This document shows, in pieces, positions 1-9,623 of a DNA stretch of 19,102 bases (position 1 is the stretch's first letter; each line of letters starts with the position of its first letter). Source of the stretch: Astrothelium macrocarpum (taxonomy: Eukaryota; Ascomycota; Dothideomycetes; Trypetheliales; Trypetheliaceae); contig JAGEMR010000251.1 in assembly GCA_021030915.1 (NCBI GenBank), positions 1 to 19,102 on the forward strand, written 5' to 3'. A program made the position numbers and the translations under genes. The notes beneath the pieces are model-generated. The model ran no database searches and had not been told where the DNA came from. It was given only the letters and a program-made list of their open reading frames with translations.

Positions 1-665
1 TACCGAATTTAAATAAGACGAAATGGTGGTGCTGCCGGATTCAGGGGGCTGCCGGATTCCATGGGTTCCGACTTATATGTTGTGTTCGTCTAGGTGCGCA
101 TTGCATTCATTGAGGCACATATTGTATTCGTACTTGAGTGCTCCTCTCACGGATCTCAAAATGTAGACGAGTTGAATTGTGTGATGTGAGAGTCTTGGTC
201 AAAATCGAAGTTGGATGAGCTTGGGCTCACGCAAACCTCACCAATACCACGCCTATCATTCGTTGACCGATCGCATAATGTGAGATGTCCAGTGAAGCGT
301 CCATGAGAAAGTCAATGTCAGCACACAAACTATAATCAAACGGATTGTCATACATGAGTACTCAACAAAAGAAGCCAATCTTTTAGTTCCGGGGGATGAG
401 GGATTTCTCTGTTGCTCTTGCCTCAAGAATTCTACAAGCTTCACAGTGCGATGTGTTGCTTGCCTCGTCTTCCCCCAACTCCTATTTGCCCTGAAAGGGC
501 CCATTCTTATCTTCTCAATTGTGAATTGCTTTAGTTTACTTCCACTGGCTCCTCAGAAGTTAGCCGGCGCGTACAAAATCAAGTTTTCGATCCAGCGCTT
601 CTAAATTCCTTGTGGGTTATCGGACTTCTAGAACCAAGACTGCCAATCTTTTTTTTTATTCAAAT
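1..665. other. Upstream intergenic region of the kinase gene
   Basis: No supportable gene was found in this stretch. It contains a 12-base direct repeat (gctgccggattc at 31-42 and 48-59). A minus-strand reading frame of 82 codons (504-256) starts with ATG and has one hydrophobic stretch, but it shows no family resemblance and is treated as chance. The part just upstream of 666 is presumably the promoter and 5' leader of the kinase gene. Confidence 0.5.
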
Positions 666-2261
666 ATGCCCACGCCACCTATGAGCACGACTGCGATCGA
701 AACAAGGAACAAACATAGATTGCGATCGCGGAGCTTTTATACAATCCAGAGACTCACATCACATTTCACTTCATTAACTTCGGCAAACAATGGGTCCGAC
801 GTGGATGGCCAAAACCGGCACAGAAGAAAGTCGCAGTCAGGCACACAAAAGCCGCAACATTCACAATCTTGGCCAATAGCGCAAAGTGAGGAGAATGGTA
901 GCCAAAACAGGGCAGTCCTTGGTAGAGGTGTAAGAATGGAGTCGTCTGGACTGTCAGGTTCGAGCAGATGGAGATCGCGAAGCTTTAATCTTGACACAGT
1001 CGTGGCAGAAAATAATGTTGAACCGACTGCGACAAGCGTTGGGCTTCTTCCATCCCTATTCATCTCTGCTCCCTTGGGTTCTGGTTTAAAGTCTCACAGA
1101 CTCAGCAAGTGCAGCCCCAAAGAATATCCAATCGAATGTATCCCACTAAAAGACGAATTCAAAAATGTGGGGGCTCTTCCTGGAACCGGGGGAAAGCTGC
1201 TTGGGAAAGGATCAACTGCCAATGTTCGTCTGATGGTTCGCAAAGATGGAGTATCCGATGAGCTTTTTGCGGTGAAGGAGTTTCGAGGCAAAGAGACTGA
1301 TGAGAATGAGGAAGACTATATCAGAAAAGTCAAATCGGAGTACACCATCGCCAAAAGCCTTGCTCATCCCAACATTGTCACGACAGTACAGCTTTGTACG
1401 TACCGCGGGCGATGGAATCATGTCATGGAATACTGCGAGCAAGGCGAGCTCTTTGCATTAATTGGTAAGCGATGCTTATCGCAGGATGATAGGCTATGTC
1501 TTTGGAAACAGCTGCTCTGTGGCGTGAACTACCTGCATAGTAACGGGATCGCGCATCGAGACATCAAACCAGAGAATCTCTTGCTCACTTCTCTAGGTCG
1601 GTTGAAAATCACCGACTTCGGAGTGGCCGAAGTATTCAGTGGCGAGCACCCAGCATCTCGAGCAGCAAATGGACATTGTGGCAGAAACGTGGGCGAGATT
1701 AGAAAATGTGCACCAGGCATTTGCGGTAGCTTGCCTTATATCGCCCCTGAGGTACTCCAGAAGAAAGACGACTACGATCCTCGACCGCTCGATGTTTGGT
1801 CGTGTGCCATCATTTTCTTTACGATGCGATTCTATGGCTCTCCTTGGCATTCCGCAAATCCTGAAAATGAGAATTATGCGCGATTTAAGAGAGGATGGGA
1901 CGAGTGGCTGCCTTTGCATCAGAATGGAAGGATTCCCGATCCCTCATCTGCCAACGCAGAGGACTTGCCCAGATGCGGCCCACTCTTTCAAGCTCTGCAG
2001 AAACCGGCGCTAAAGCGATTGCTGCTGAAGATGCTTCATCCGCATCCCGAAAAGAGAGTGTCGATTGAGAGTGTGTTGAAGACGAGTTTTGTCCAGAATA
2101 TCGACTGTTGTAGCGAAGAAGTTGATCATCGATCTAAAACGATGGATCCATCGAAGAGTAATAGAGGGCTTTACGTTGTCAGGAAAGAACATTGTCACAT
2201 ACCTCCAAAAGAGCGCAGGATACACAGATTATTGCACAATGATGTGCAAAATCATTCCTAG
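666..2261 (+). CDS. HAL/NPR1/PTK2-type serine/threonine protein kinase
   Basis: The single-exon frame encodes 531 residues from the ATG at 666. The open frame extends upstream to 612 without an ATG, so 666 is the first usable start; a second ATG follows at 684. Residues 1-160 are Ser/Arg/Gln-rich and look disordered, as in fungal HAL-type kinases. The kinase domain spans about 175-478. It has a glycine-rich loop (LLGKGSTANV, from residue 179), the ATP lysine in AVKEF (K204), catalytic HRDIKPEN (D299), DFG (D317) and APE (360-362), so it should be active. The family (yeast Hal4/Sat4, Hal5, Npr1, Ptk2) controls stability or activity of plasma-membrane transporters and ion homeostasis. The DFG-to-APE segment is about 46 residues and carries a Cys/Gly/Arg-rich insert. 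The exact orthologue within the family cannot be assigned by eye. Confidence 0.88.
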   Translation: MPTPPMSTTAIETRNKHRLRSRSFYTIQRLTSHFTSLTSANNGSDVDGQNRHRRKSQSGTQKPQHSQSWPIAQSEENGSQNRAVLGRGVRMESSGLSGSSRWRSRSFNLDTVVAENNVEPTATSVGLLPSLFISAPLGSGLKSHRLSKCSPKEYPIECIPLKDEFKNVGALPGTGGKLLGKGSTANVRLMVRKDGVSDELFAVKEFRGKETDENEEDYIRKVKSEYTIAKSLAHPNIVTTVQLCTYRGRWNHVMEYCEQGELFALIGKRCLSQDDRLCLWKQLLCGVNYLHSNGIAHRDIKPENLLLTSLGRLKITDFGVAEVFSGEHPASRAANGHCGRNVGEIRKCAPGICGSLPYIAPEVLQKKDDYDPRPLDVWSCAIIFFTMRFYGSPWHSANPENENYARFKRGWDEWLPLHQNGRIPDPSSANAEDLPRCGPLFQALQKPALKRLLLKMLHPHPEKRVSIESVLKTSFVQNIDCCSEEVDHRSKTMDPSKSNRGLYVVRKEHCHIPPKERRIHRLLHNDVQNHS

Positions 2262-3700
2262 ACGCTATCGTTTGCAATTTACAACAAGCGGTTAGAGACG
2301 GCGGAAATGGAAATGGATTCACAATAACAAGACTTTCATCTGCACTCTACATTGATGATTGCTAGGCTGTAGATATCGTATTACAAGAAAGCTTACTTTT
2401 GTGCCGTTGGACGGGTTGATAATGCGCTGACTAGTACGTAAGGCCAAGCTTAGCAATGTCGGAGTGAGACTTGTGACGTCAATCTCAATCAGTGTATGTG
2501 GTGGAATACGGCGTAGCAATGGATTGGACACGGGAACGGTGGTACTCGGCCTTGAGGAAGTGAATAAGGACGGTAAGACAAGACGATAGTCAACCTTCTT
2601 TCAAGGACGTTCGGTAGGATAATCCTTCAAACCCACGGCCATGTCATTGGTCTGACTCGAGTTGTCAGAAGCCATGGCTGGCCTGTCATTGGTTTATAGT
2701 TTCCGATCATGCAATCCTTGTAGGCGGTATGCCGGAACAGCAGCCGTGGGTGCAGTGATCGAAGAGAGGGTTTCGTTCAAGTCATGCTATCACAGCCGCT
2801 CGGGTCCAATCTGCTGGTCGATGGAACGGCCTGGATGCAGCGATCGGCCGCGACGTGATAGCTTATGGTGTGTCACTACTGCAAGGACGCGCAGAGGGCG
2901 CTGATTCGACGGGACGTTGGGCAGCCAGTCGCGTGAAATATATGACCCGACGTTGTCTCCGGAACCAAAGGGTACGTACGGAGGGGCTGAGGGCGGGGCA
3001 GCATCAGCGAGGTCATGCAGTGAAGTCAAAGGCAAAGGTCGGAGGCGGCATTGGGTCTGTCATCGTATCTATCTATCATATCTTTCATGCTATGATGTCC
3101 TGGCGGAGACCATGTGAAAGCGAGATGTGCCAAGATGGACGGCGGCGATGGTGTTTCTTGCGCCAGATCAGCCATTGCACGCGGGTGGGAGTCATGGGCC
3201 CCAAACAGCAAATGCAATGCAGCGCGCATCTGAAACGGTCCAACACGAGCCGTGGTTTTTCTGCCGTGCCGGCTGGCGTGGAAAGTCCGTGGGGAAGGTG
3301 ATCAGCTCGCCGGAAAGGGACCCATCTCGGCGGACTGGGAAGAGGGCAGATTATTGAGTCACACCACGTTGGCTGCGCGAAGACGCCGGTACATGGAGGA
3401 ACAGCGGGGCGGGTGGTAGGGCTCAGGTACCGGTTCTCGACGCCCAAGAAGGCCAGGAAGGCCCGGCTAGCGGCAACCGATAGTGCGGCCTGCAGCTGAA
3501 ATGCAGCGCGACACACGCAAGAACGTGTACAGCCTCCTCCATGGCGACGCGCGCTGGGAAGCTCCTGTCCTGGCCTGGCCTTGCGCGTTTCTGACTTCAG
3601 CTAGAGCCCTGTGCCGCAGAGCCATGTCTCTGAATTCGACCCCCAACTGGGCAAGCAACACTGCTGCCCCACACGCCCTCCGCATTAGCCCGCGCGAGGC
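2262..3700. other. Intergenic region, no gene recognised
   Basis: This 1.4 kb lies between the kinase stop and the repeat-bearing whi3 leader. Several short open frames occur on both strands, but they overlap one another and show no recognisable motifs. No tRNA-like B box or acceptor stem was seen. The right half (about 2900-3700) is more GC-rich than the left. Confidence 0.5.
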
Positions 3701-3866
3701 AAGCTCTCTACAGTGCTATCCTCGACCACTTCGCCCACCGTCCTCGAGCTTAATCCTGCTCGCTGGCTGGACTGTGTGCCGCCGCTATCCGCCGAGAGGC
3801 AGCAGCAGACCCCCTCCGTCATCACGCAAAACACACCGTCGTCCAAGGCAAACGGAGACGAAGTGG

Positions 3867-3934
3867 TGAGCTTGAGCTTGAGCTTGAGCCTGAGCCTGAG
3901 CCTGAGCCTGAGTGTGAACGTGAGCCTGAGCGTG
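3867..3934 (+). repeat. Hexanucleotide repeat, TGAGCY family
   Basis: About eleven tandem hexamers read TGAGCT or TGAGCC, with a few diverged units (TGAGTG, TGAACG) near the right end. The change from T-type to C-type units partway along suggests the array grew in at least two steps. It lies about 0.8-0.9 kb upstream of the whi3 ATG. Confidence 0.85.
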
Positions 3935-3959
3935 GCCAAGCACGAGCAAGCACGCAAGC

Positions 3960-3960
<1 letters not shown>

Positions 3961-4010
<50 letters not shown>
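3961..4010 (+). repeat. Tetranucleotide microsatellite (GCAA)n
   Basis: The run has 12.5 perfect units of GCAA. It is followed at 4019-4048 by CAG/CAA-rich sequence. Because it is perfect, it is probably length-variable between strains. It lies in the presumed whi3 leader or promoter. Confidence 0.95.
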
Positions 4011-4745
4011 GGCCATCGCGCAGCAAGCAGCAGCAGGAGCAGCAGCAAGGCAAGCAAGCGCAGGCGAGGACGGAAGTCAGCGCTGCATCGCCTCTTGTGC
4101 CCTCCACCTCACCAGCTCGCCGACGTAGTGCTCTCCCATCGCGGCGCGGGCCAATCAGACGGGCACGACGGGGCGCCCATTCCAAGGCAGCAAGGCTATC
4201 GGATAGCGCCCGAGCCTTCAGTCGCGTCCCTTTGGACGTTCAGAACTGGCCGCCTCTGGCTTGTGCTTTATCCCGCCTTCGGTCCCTGGCCCAAAGCCTC
4301 GCCATCCTCAGACTGTGCGCGAACAAACATCCTTTTCGACCGTTGTCATGCCCGCATGCTTCTGACTTCACCTCCACCAGTCCCTTTGCTGACCACTCAT
4401 CCCCGCCGTCTCTTTGTTTCTGCGGGCCGCGCCTTGTCCTGCCTGAACCACATCTCATCCTCCCTCCTCCGCGCCGCCGCACCCTGATTGCACACGTTTC
4501 GTTAGTCTTTTTTCCACTCTCTTCAGCCCTGCACTCCTGCATCCCACCCTGCGGCACCATCGCTTGTTTCAGCGTAGTTGGCAATCCGAATCGCATACCG
4601 TCCACCTTGTCCTGCACTGTATCTGGCCTGCCAAACGACCATTGGTTGATCTGAGACGGGGCGCCCAGCATCCTTCCGAGTCCCTCGAGTCTTCCTCCAC
4701 CACCAACTTTGGCAAGCAACAACACCTTGTCGCAACGCTCGCGCA

Positions 4746-6608
4746 ATGGCCGGAGGGCCAAGTCCAAAGGACACCAGTCCATCCACCGGCCCAAACAGCT
4801 CCTCTTTTACCCAGACGCCTTTCAGCTCTTTGTCTTCTTCGCCTCCAAAACCGCTCTCGAACTCTCAGTTCACTGACGTGTTTGCGCATTCTGCTGGTCC
4901 AGCCTCAAAGCCGTTCCACATCTCGCCCATTGGCGATAGAAGCGCAGCTGATCGATCGGCATCTTCGTTGTGGGCCATGAATGAGTCAGATCACGCTTTC
5001 AACTCGGCAGAGATGAATGCGGTACCAACCATGTATTTGCGCAAGCTTCCTCGTAGCACCAACCAAGAGGCTCTCCGCAGTATGCTCCTCTTTGCAAAAG
5101 ATCTGATAGATATCTCCTTTGTGGAAAACAATCTTCCCGAAGACAAAGACTTCTTGTCCGCTGTCGCACGATTTAGGACCGCTGCGGGTGCTCACGAGGC
5201 AAAGGACAGACTCAATGGGAAGCCCAATACAGCAAACGATGCGAATATGATTGTTGAAGTGTATCCGAATGGCATGAATGGCCAAATTGGAAGGCGAGCT
5301 ACTGTGGACGGAAATGCAACCCGACAACCAAGCAATTCTACATCCCCAAGTGCATCATCTTCAGGCCAAGGGACTCGTCAATCGTCGCGATTCAATGGCA
5401 CATTTCAATCTATGGAGAAGCTCTCCCCTCCAAATAGTACACCTGGATTAAGTAACGGGGAGTTCCCAGTTCCCGAGACGAATTCGCATTTCCAGAATCT
5501 CTTCTCGCCCCAGTCACCACTATCGAATACTTTCCGTGATCAACCACGCATATCTGGAAAATCGGTGATTAATGATGATTTGGTCAACGACGAGACGGAC
5601 GAACTGCTCAAGGATCCAGTTGCATACGCAAAGAGCGGCCAATCTACCAACCACATGAACCAGCGCCGTTTCACCAATCCTCAAATTCCCATTTCTCGAT
5701 TCTCTTCTCTATCACTAAACACCGAAAACAATGGAAATCCAACCGCATCGCCCCCTCTCTCCGCCTACGCCTCCCCCCGTCCCATTCCACCCATGCAATC
5801 TCCCAACTCCGCTCTCTCCCCCGGTCCATCCATCTCCGGCCTCGGACCCAACTCCAACTACCAACTCACGCCGCAACACTACCAACGCCACAACTACCCG
5901 CCCGTCAACCCCGCCGACCAAAACCCGCCATGCAACACGCTCTACGTCGGCAACCTCCCCATCGACACGTCGGAAGACGAGCTCAAGGCCATGTTCTCCA
6001 AGCAGCGCGGCTACAAGCGCCTCTGCTTCCGCACCAAGCAGAACGGCCCCATGTGCTTCGTCGAGTTCGAGGACGTCTCCTTCGCCACCAAGGCCCTCAA
6101 CGACCTGTACGGCCACCCGCTGCACAACTCCGTCAAGGGCGGCATCCGCCTCTCCTTCTCCAAAAACCCCCTCGGCGTCCGCACCGGCCAGGCCCAGAAC
6201 CCTGCCGCCCTCAACCCCCAGCCCGGCGGCGGCCCGCTGTCCCCCCGCGGCGGCGCGCCCCCGCCGGGCATGCCGGGCTCGCTCGCGGTCGGAGGTGCTG
6301 CTGCGGCCGTTGCTGCGCCGCCGCCTGGATTCGCGACTGCGGCGGGCCCGCCTCCGGGGCTCGCGGCGCCCCCTGGGCTGGGCGCGCTGCATTTGAATGG
6401 CGATGCGCCGCCGCCTCCGCCGCCGTCTGCGCCTGCGGGATTCGGCGCGGGGATTGGAGGTATGTTTGGTGCGGGACCGGGGTTTGGCGGGAATATGGGC
6501 GGGCCGATGAGAGGGCCGGGCATGGGTGGTGTGGCGACGACGGTGGCGGGGGGGCCGGGGTTCAATGCGTTGGGTGGGGGGTATACGGATTATATGATGG
6601 GTCGTTGA
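4746..6608 (+). CDS. WHI3: Whi3-like two-RRM RNA-binding protein
   Basis: A single exon encodes 620 residues. An RRM-like domain lies at about 94-175 (TMYLRKLP...FLSAVARF). A long Ser/Asn/Pro-rich linker follows, and a well-formed RRM occupies about 396-473, with RNP2 LYVGNLP (399-405) and RNP1-like GPMCFVEF (434-441). The C-terminal 140 residues are Gly/Pro/Ala/Met low complexity, of the kind linked to condensate formation. The second RRM, including the following GIRLSFSKNPLGVR, matches the fungal Whi3/Whi4 group. In yeast, Whi3 binds mRNAs such as CLN3 and restrains cell-cycle entry. In filamentous relatives it organises cyclin and polarity mRNAs in the cytoplasm. The coding sequence changes composition abruptly near 5730: third positions become C-rich, then G-rich after about 6300. 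The amino-acid sequence stays continuous there, so no frameshift is seen. Confidence 0.85.
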   Translation: MAGGPSPKDTSPSTGPNSSSFTQTPFSSLSSSPPKPLSNSQFTDVFAHSAGPASKPFHISPIGDRSAADRSASSLWAMNESDHAFNSAEMNAVPTMYLRKLPRSTNQEALRSMLLFAKDLIDISFVENNLPEDKDFLSAVARFRTAAGAHEAKDRLNGKPNTANDANMIVEVYPNGMNGQIGRRATVDGNATRQPSNSTSPSASSSGQGTRQSSRFNGTFQSMEKLSPPNSTPGLSNGEFPVPETNSHFQNLFSPQSPLSNTFRDQPRISGKSVINDDLVNDETDELLKDPVAYAKSGQSTNHMNQRRFTNPQIPISRFSSLSLNTENNGNPTASPPLSAYASPRPIPPMQSPNSALSPGPSISGLGPNSNYQLTPQHYQRHNYPPVNPADQNPPCNTLYVGNLPIDTSEDELKAMFSKQRGYKRLCFRTKQNGPMCFVEFEDVSFATKALNDLYGHPLHNSVKGGIRLSFSKNPLGVRTGQAQNPAALNPQPGGGPLSPRGGAPPPGMPGSLAVGGAAAAVAAPPPGFATAAGPPPGLAAPPGLGALHLNGDAPPPPPPSAPAGFGAGIGGMFGAGPGFGGNMGGPMRGPGMGGVATTVAGGPGFNALGGGYTDYMMGR

Positions 6609-7600
6609 GAGAGGGAGTGTGTGATTGTGTGGAAGACGTGGTTATAGTGCATTGAGATGTTGGGAGTTTTTTTGGTGGTGCTTCCGGTTTTTGTTTGTCC
6701 TCGATTCTTCTCACGCGCACTTTTGGATTCTGGAACTTGCTTTGCGTTGCTGGGCATTGCTTGGTGTCTCTTTCTTCGTCCGCATGGGGCGCATTCGTTT
6801 CCAAACTACGAGGTGGATAACGGGAGCGTCTTGGGCTTCTACTATGATTCACGAAACAGATGCTCGCCGACTAGGTTTGATCATCTAGGCACCCATCTGC
6901 ATCACTTTCACCGGTTTGCCCCTTGTTGTTTCAAATTTTCGCTGTTTTTATTTCTTTGTTTCCCATCTACACAGGATTCATGAAGGAGGAAAGCATTTCT
7001 TACGGGTTTTATGCATGGATCATTGGTTCAGCAAGGTTAAATTTGAGAGATTCCCCCTATTGCGTTTTATACAGCTCCTTCGATATTACCTTGGGCTTCA
7101 TTGGGTGGGACGTGGGAGGCTCGCGTTCTTAGGCAAACCGTTCAGGGGAATATTCGACTTCGATCATACTGTCACTTACGACATCATCACAATGTTGGGA
7201 GCTATGGCGCACTCCTTTGCGAGCAATTTCACAGGGGTTTTCTCATGTTGTCTGGGATGCACGGCGAATGGATATCAGCAATTGAAAGAAATATACTCGA
7301 TCACAGGATCACTCCTATCGTTATTATCTTGTCTGGAATGTCATGGAAAAGCTCTTGCTTGTGGAGTTTGTTTATTGCACTTTGAATCTATTCGCCGATG
7401 TTTTCTTACGTTATGAGATTCTCTTACCCAGTCTGTCCTTACCAGGTTTTGGATTCTGTGCGATTGTGATCACCATTCAGCATTTGAATTTGCACATGGG
7501 CAGCATTTGTTTTGTGTCGGATTTGGCATTCACGCACGAGGATTTGGTAACAGGAAGCGGGGCATGGTTGAGCGATACATGATAGCAAGATCAAGTTTCT
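6609..7600. other. 3' flank of whi3, no gene recognised
   Basis: The first 80 bases continue the G-rich, C-poor composition of the end of whi3. After that the plus strand is T-rich, as is common in fungal 3' UTRs. A stop-free stretch on the plus strand at 6916-7416 starts at TTG and shows no family motif, so it is not called a gene. Confidence 0.45.
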
Positions 7601-8001
7601 GACCACATGTGTGCACTACCACATTTCTGCAGTGTTTTAACCAGTTTTGCCGTTTTGTAAGACGTTCCACGACGCACACAAACTAGTAGTACAGAGAGGG
7701 ACATGTGGTACGAGATGGTTCATTCGTCATCCATCTTGCCTTTTATTGGTTCTTCACGTTACAACATACGGAAGCACTGGACATGCACCCGGCACGCCTA
7801 GAATACGCATACCTTAAGGTACCTTGAGAAAGTCAGACGTTTAGACCAGGTGCTGAATCACGTGACACGAGCTCTTCCTAGCCAATAGGATCTCGATGAA
7901 CATTTTCCATCGATTCCGCCTTCTTGCACCCCAAGCATAATTAATACATTTTCACGTCCTTCCATCCTGGCCATTGTCCCATTTTCTCTATTCCGAAGCC
8001 C
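7601..8001 (+). promoter_or_regulatory. Presumed promoter of mrps35
   Basis: A CCAAT pentamer lies at 7882-7886, about 116 bp upstream of the ATG. CCAAT boxes of this kind bind the HAP complex, which in fungi regulates many mitochondrial genes, but one pentamer is weak evidence. Two overlapping 10-bp palindromes (ACCTTAAGGT at 7811-7820 and AAGGTACCTT at 7816-7825) lie further upstream; their role is unknown. Confidence 0.4.
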
Positions 8002-9385
8002 ATGCCTCCACGAATATCTCATCCTCGTTTGGCTCCTCAACTCCTGCCGGCACAATTGATTACCAGATCCTGCCCGTCATGTACCTGTTCTACTCGGCAA
8101 TTCTCGTCATCGAGTCCACGCACCAGGCGACAGACCCGCCTCCGGCGTGAAATGTATGCCTGGCTGAACGGCCCCGGTCAAGTTTTCCGTGATCCTCTGC
8201 CGAATTCAACAAATTACCTAAATGCATATGACAAAGCTGGTCGCTTAATTCGAGCTCGAGATACTGCTGGAAGGAACAAATCGGACGAAAACAAGGAAGA
8301 ATCCGAGGACAAAAACGAGGAGGATCCCGAGTCTTCGACTGAGGAGCACGATGCAGAGCGATTGCTCAAGGAAGCTCAACGACAGGAGCAGGAAAGTCGG
8401 CAGGGAGAAGACAATTTACCGCCAGAAAGTATGGAGGATTTGCGACCGTACCCACAAAACGCGCAATTCATGAGCCAACCAGTGCTGAGTGTCGAGCTCC
8501 GAGACGAAATCTTCCGGCGCGTCAAGGATGAAGGGCTGGATGTGAGGACAGTGAGCACTCAATTAGGCGTGGCGATTGAAAGAGTGGGCGCGGTGGTGCG
8601 ATTGAAGACAGTGGAAGAGGAATGGCTAAAGCAGGTACGTGTGTCAAATTTCATCTGTCCCTAAACATAGGAAATCCTCGTATGATGAGCTCCAAATTAT
8701 CGATTAGTCTTGAAGACAACGACATGGTTACAAAAACACATAAGAGCCCTCTGAACATTGCAAATCACCCTACAACATTAGCGATATCCCCAACCCCAAC
8801 CCCTCCCTTTCCCGAACAACAGCAAGACTAATACACCATCCTCAGCAAAAACCGCTCGCGACGCCCTACCAACGCGCCCTCCTCTCCATGCTTCCCACCA
8901 CCCCCTTCTCCCCGACCCACCCACACTCTTACCCACACGAACCCATCAACGATCTCCCCGTCCACCCAGCGACACGCCCGCAACTCTTCGTGCCCGTCTC
9001 GGAATCGCGCGCCTTCACACGCGCCGACGCAGCGGCCGCCTTCTCCTCGAACCTGCTCCCAGCACACGACCGCATTCCGCATCCGGAGATGGTGCGGGCG
9101 GAGCAGATGCGGATTGCCGGGGTGGACGATGTGGAGGTGGGGAGGCGGATGGAGGAGGAGAGGAAGGAAGAGGAGGCGAAGGAGGAGAGGAGGAGGCAAG
9201 CGGCGAAGAAGGGAAGGGAGGTAAGGACCGTGGAGGGGAGGAGGTGGGACTTCCGGTTTGAGGATATTCGGGTGGAGGATGTGGGGAGGGATGGGCTGAG
9301 TGAGAAGGGTGTTGGCTGGAGGTATGGCGCGCCGCATGAGGATCGGAAGAGGGGGAAGGTGAAGATTCCGACGAGTGTGGAGTGA
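8002..9385 (+). CDS. MRPS35: Mitochondrial small-subunit ribosomal protein mS45 (Bot1p/Mrps35 family)
   Basis: There are two exons, 8002-8634 and 8846-9385, joined in phase 0 to give 390 residues. The 211-nt intron begins GTACGT and ends CTCAG, with a plausible branch site ACTAAT at 8826-8831. The N-terminus is rich in Arg/Ser/Pro with few acids (1-50), and RQFSSSS at 32-38 resembles a mitochondrial presequence cleavage site. The conserved family block MYAWLNGPGQVFRDP...TNYL follows (from 51). Then come an acidic linker (about 90-145), a helix-turn segment near the end of exon 1, and KPLATPYQRALLSMLP just after the junction. That this last motif is rebuilt by splicing supports the intron. Yeast Mrps35 and fission-yeast Bot1p belong to the mitoribosome small subunit and are needed for mitochondrial translation. 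Exon 2 is far more GC-biased than exon 1. The gene converges on DUR3 across 238 bp. Confidence 0.83.
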
Positions 9386-9623
9386 GTGGGTCGTGGCCGG
9401 GTTTTGTGGGCCTGAGAGGACAATGAGGTGTGTACGAGATGTACTATATATCGTGCGTAATCTCCATACCTCTTTCTGTGTATAGATCTTGATTAGCAGT
9501 TCTATAGATTGCTGCGTGCATAAAGCGTTTGGATAGTGTAGATTGCACACTACGTCTATTGTTTTCCGAAGGAGATGAGGTCAAGGTATCTAGATCTCCA
9601 ATATTCTCTACTGAATGATGTAC

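Larger units (their letters stand above)
3701..4745 (+). promoter_or_regulatory. Presumed promoter and long 5' leader of whi3
   Basis: This GC-rich, strongly pyrimidine-biased stretch precedes the whi3 start and carries two simple-sequence repeats listed separately. A plus-strand frame without stops runs from 3713 to 4654 (about 940 nt). It contains no ATG, beginning only at a GTG, so it is not treated as a gene. The block 4381-4700 is rich in CT tracts, as often seen next to fungal transcription starts. The context at the whi3 ATG is gcgcaATGG, with A at -1 and G at +4. Where transcription begins cannot be told from sequence. Confidence 0.45.

Noticed and set aside
256..504. An 82-codon minus-strand frame with a hydrophobic segment
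   Set aside because: It is short and resembles no family, and nothing around it supports expression.
3713..4654. A 313-codon plus-strand reading frame with Leu-Ser and Lys-Gln-Ala-Ser repeats
   Set aside because: It begins at GTG, contains no ATG at all, and owes its openness to simple repeats and GC-rich DNA.
5715..6655. Long open frames in the other frames and on the opposite strand of the whi3 3' half
   Set aside because: High GC suppresses stop codons in all frames. The whi3 frame carries the RRM motifs; the others are Arg/Ala/Pro-rich shadows.
6916..7416. A 166-codon plus-strand frame downstream of whi3
   Set aside because: It starts at TTG, has no recognisable domain, and lies in T-rich sequence typical of a 3' UTR.
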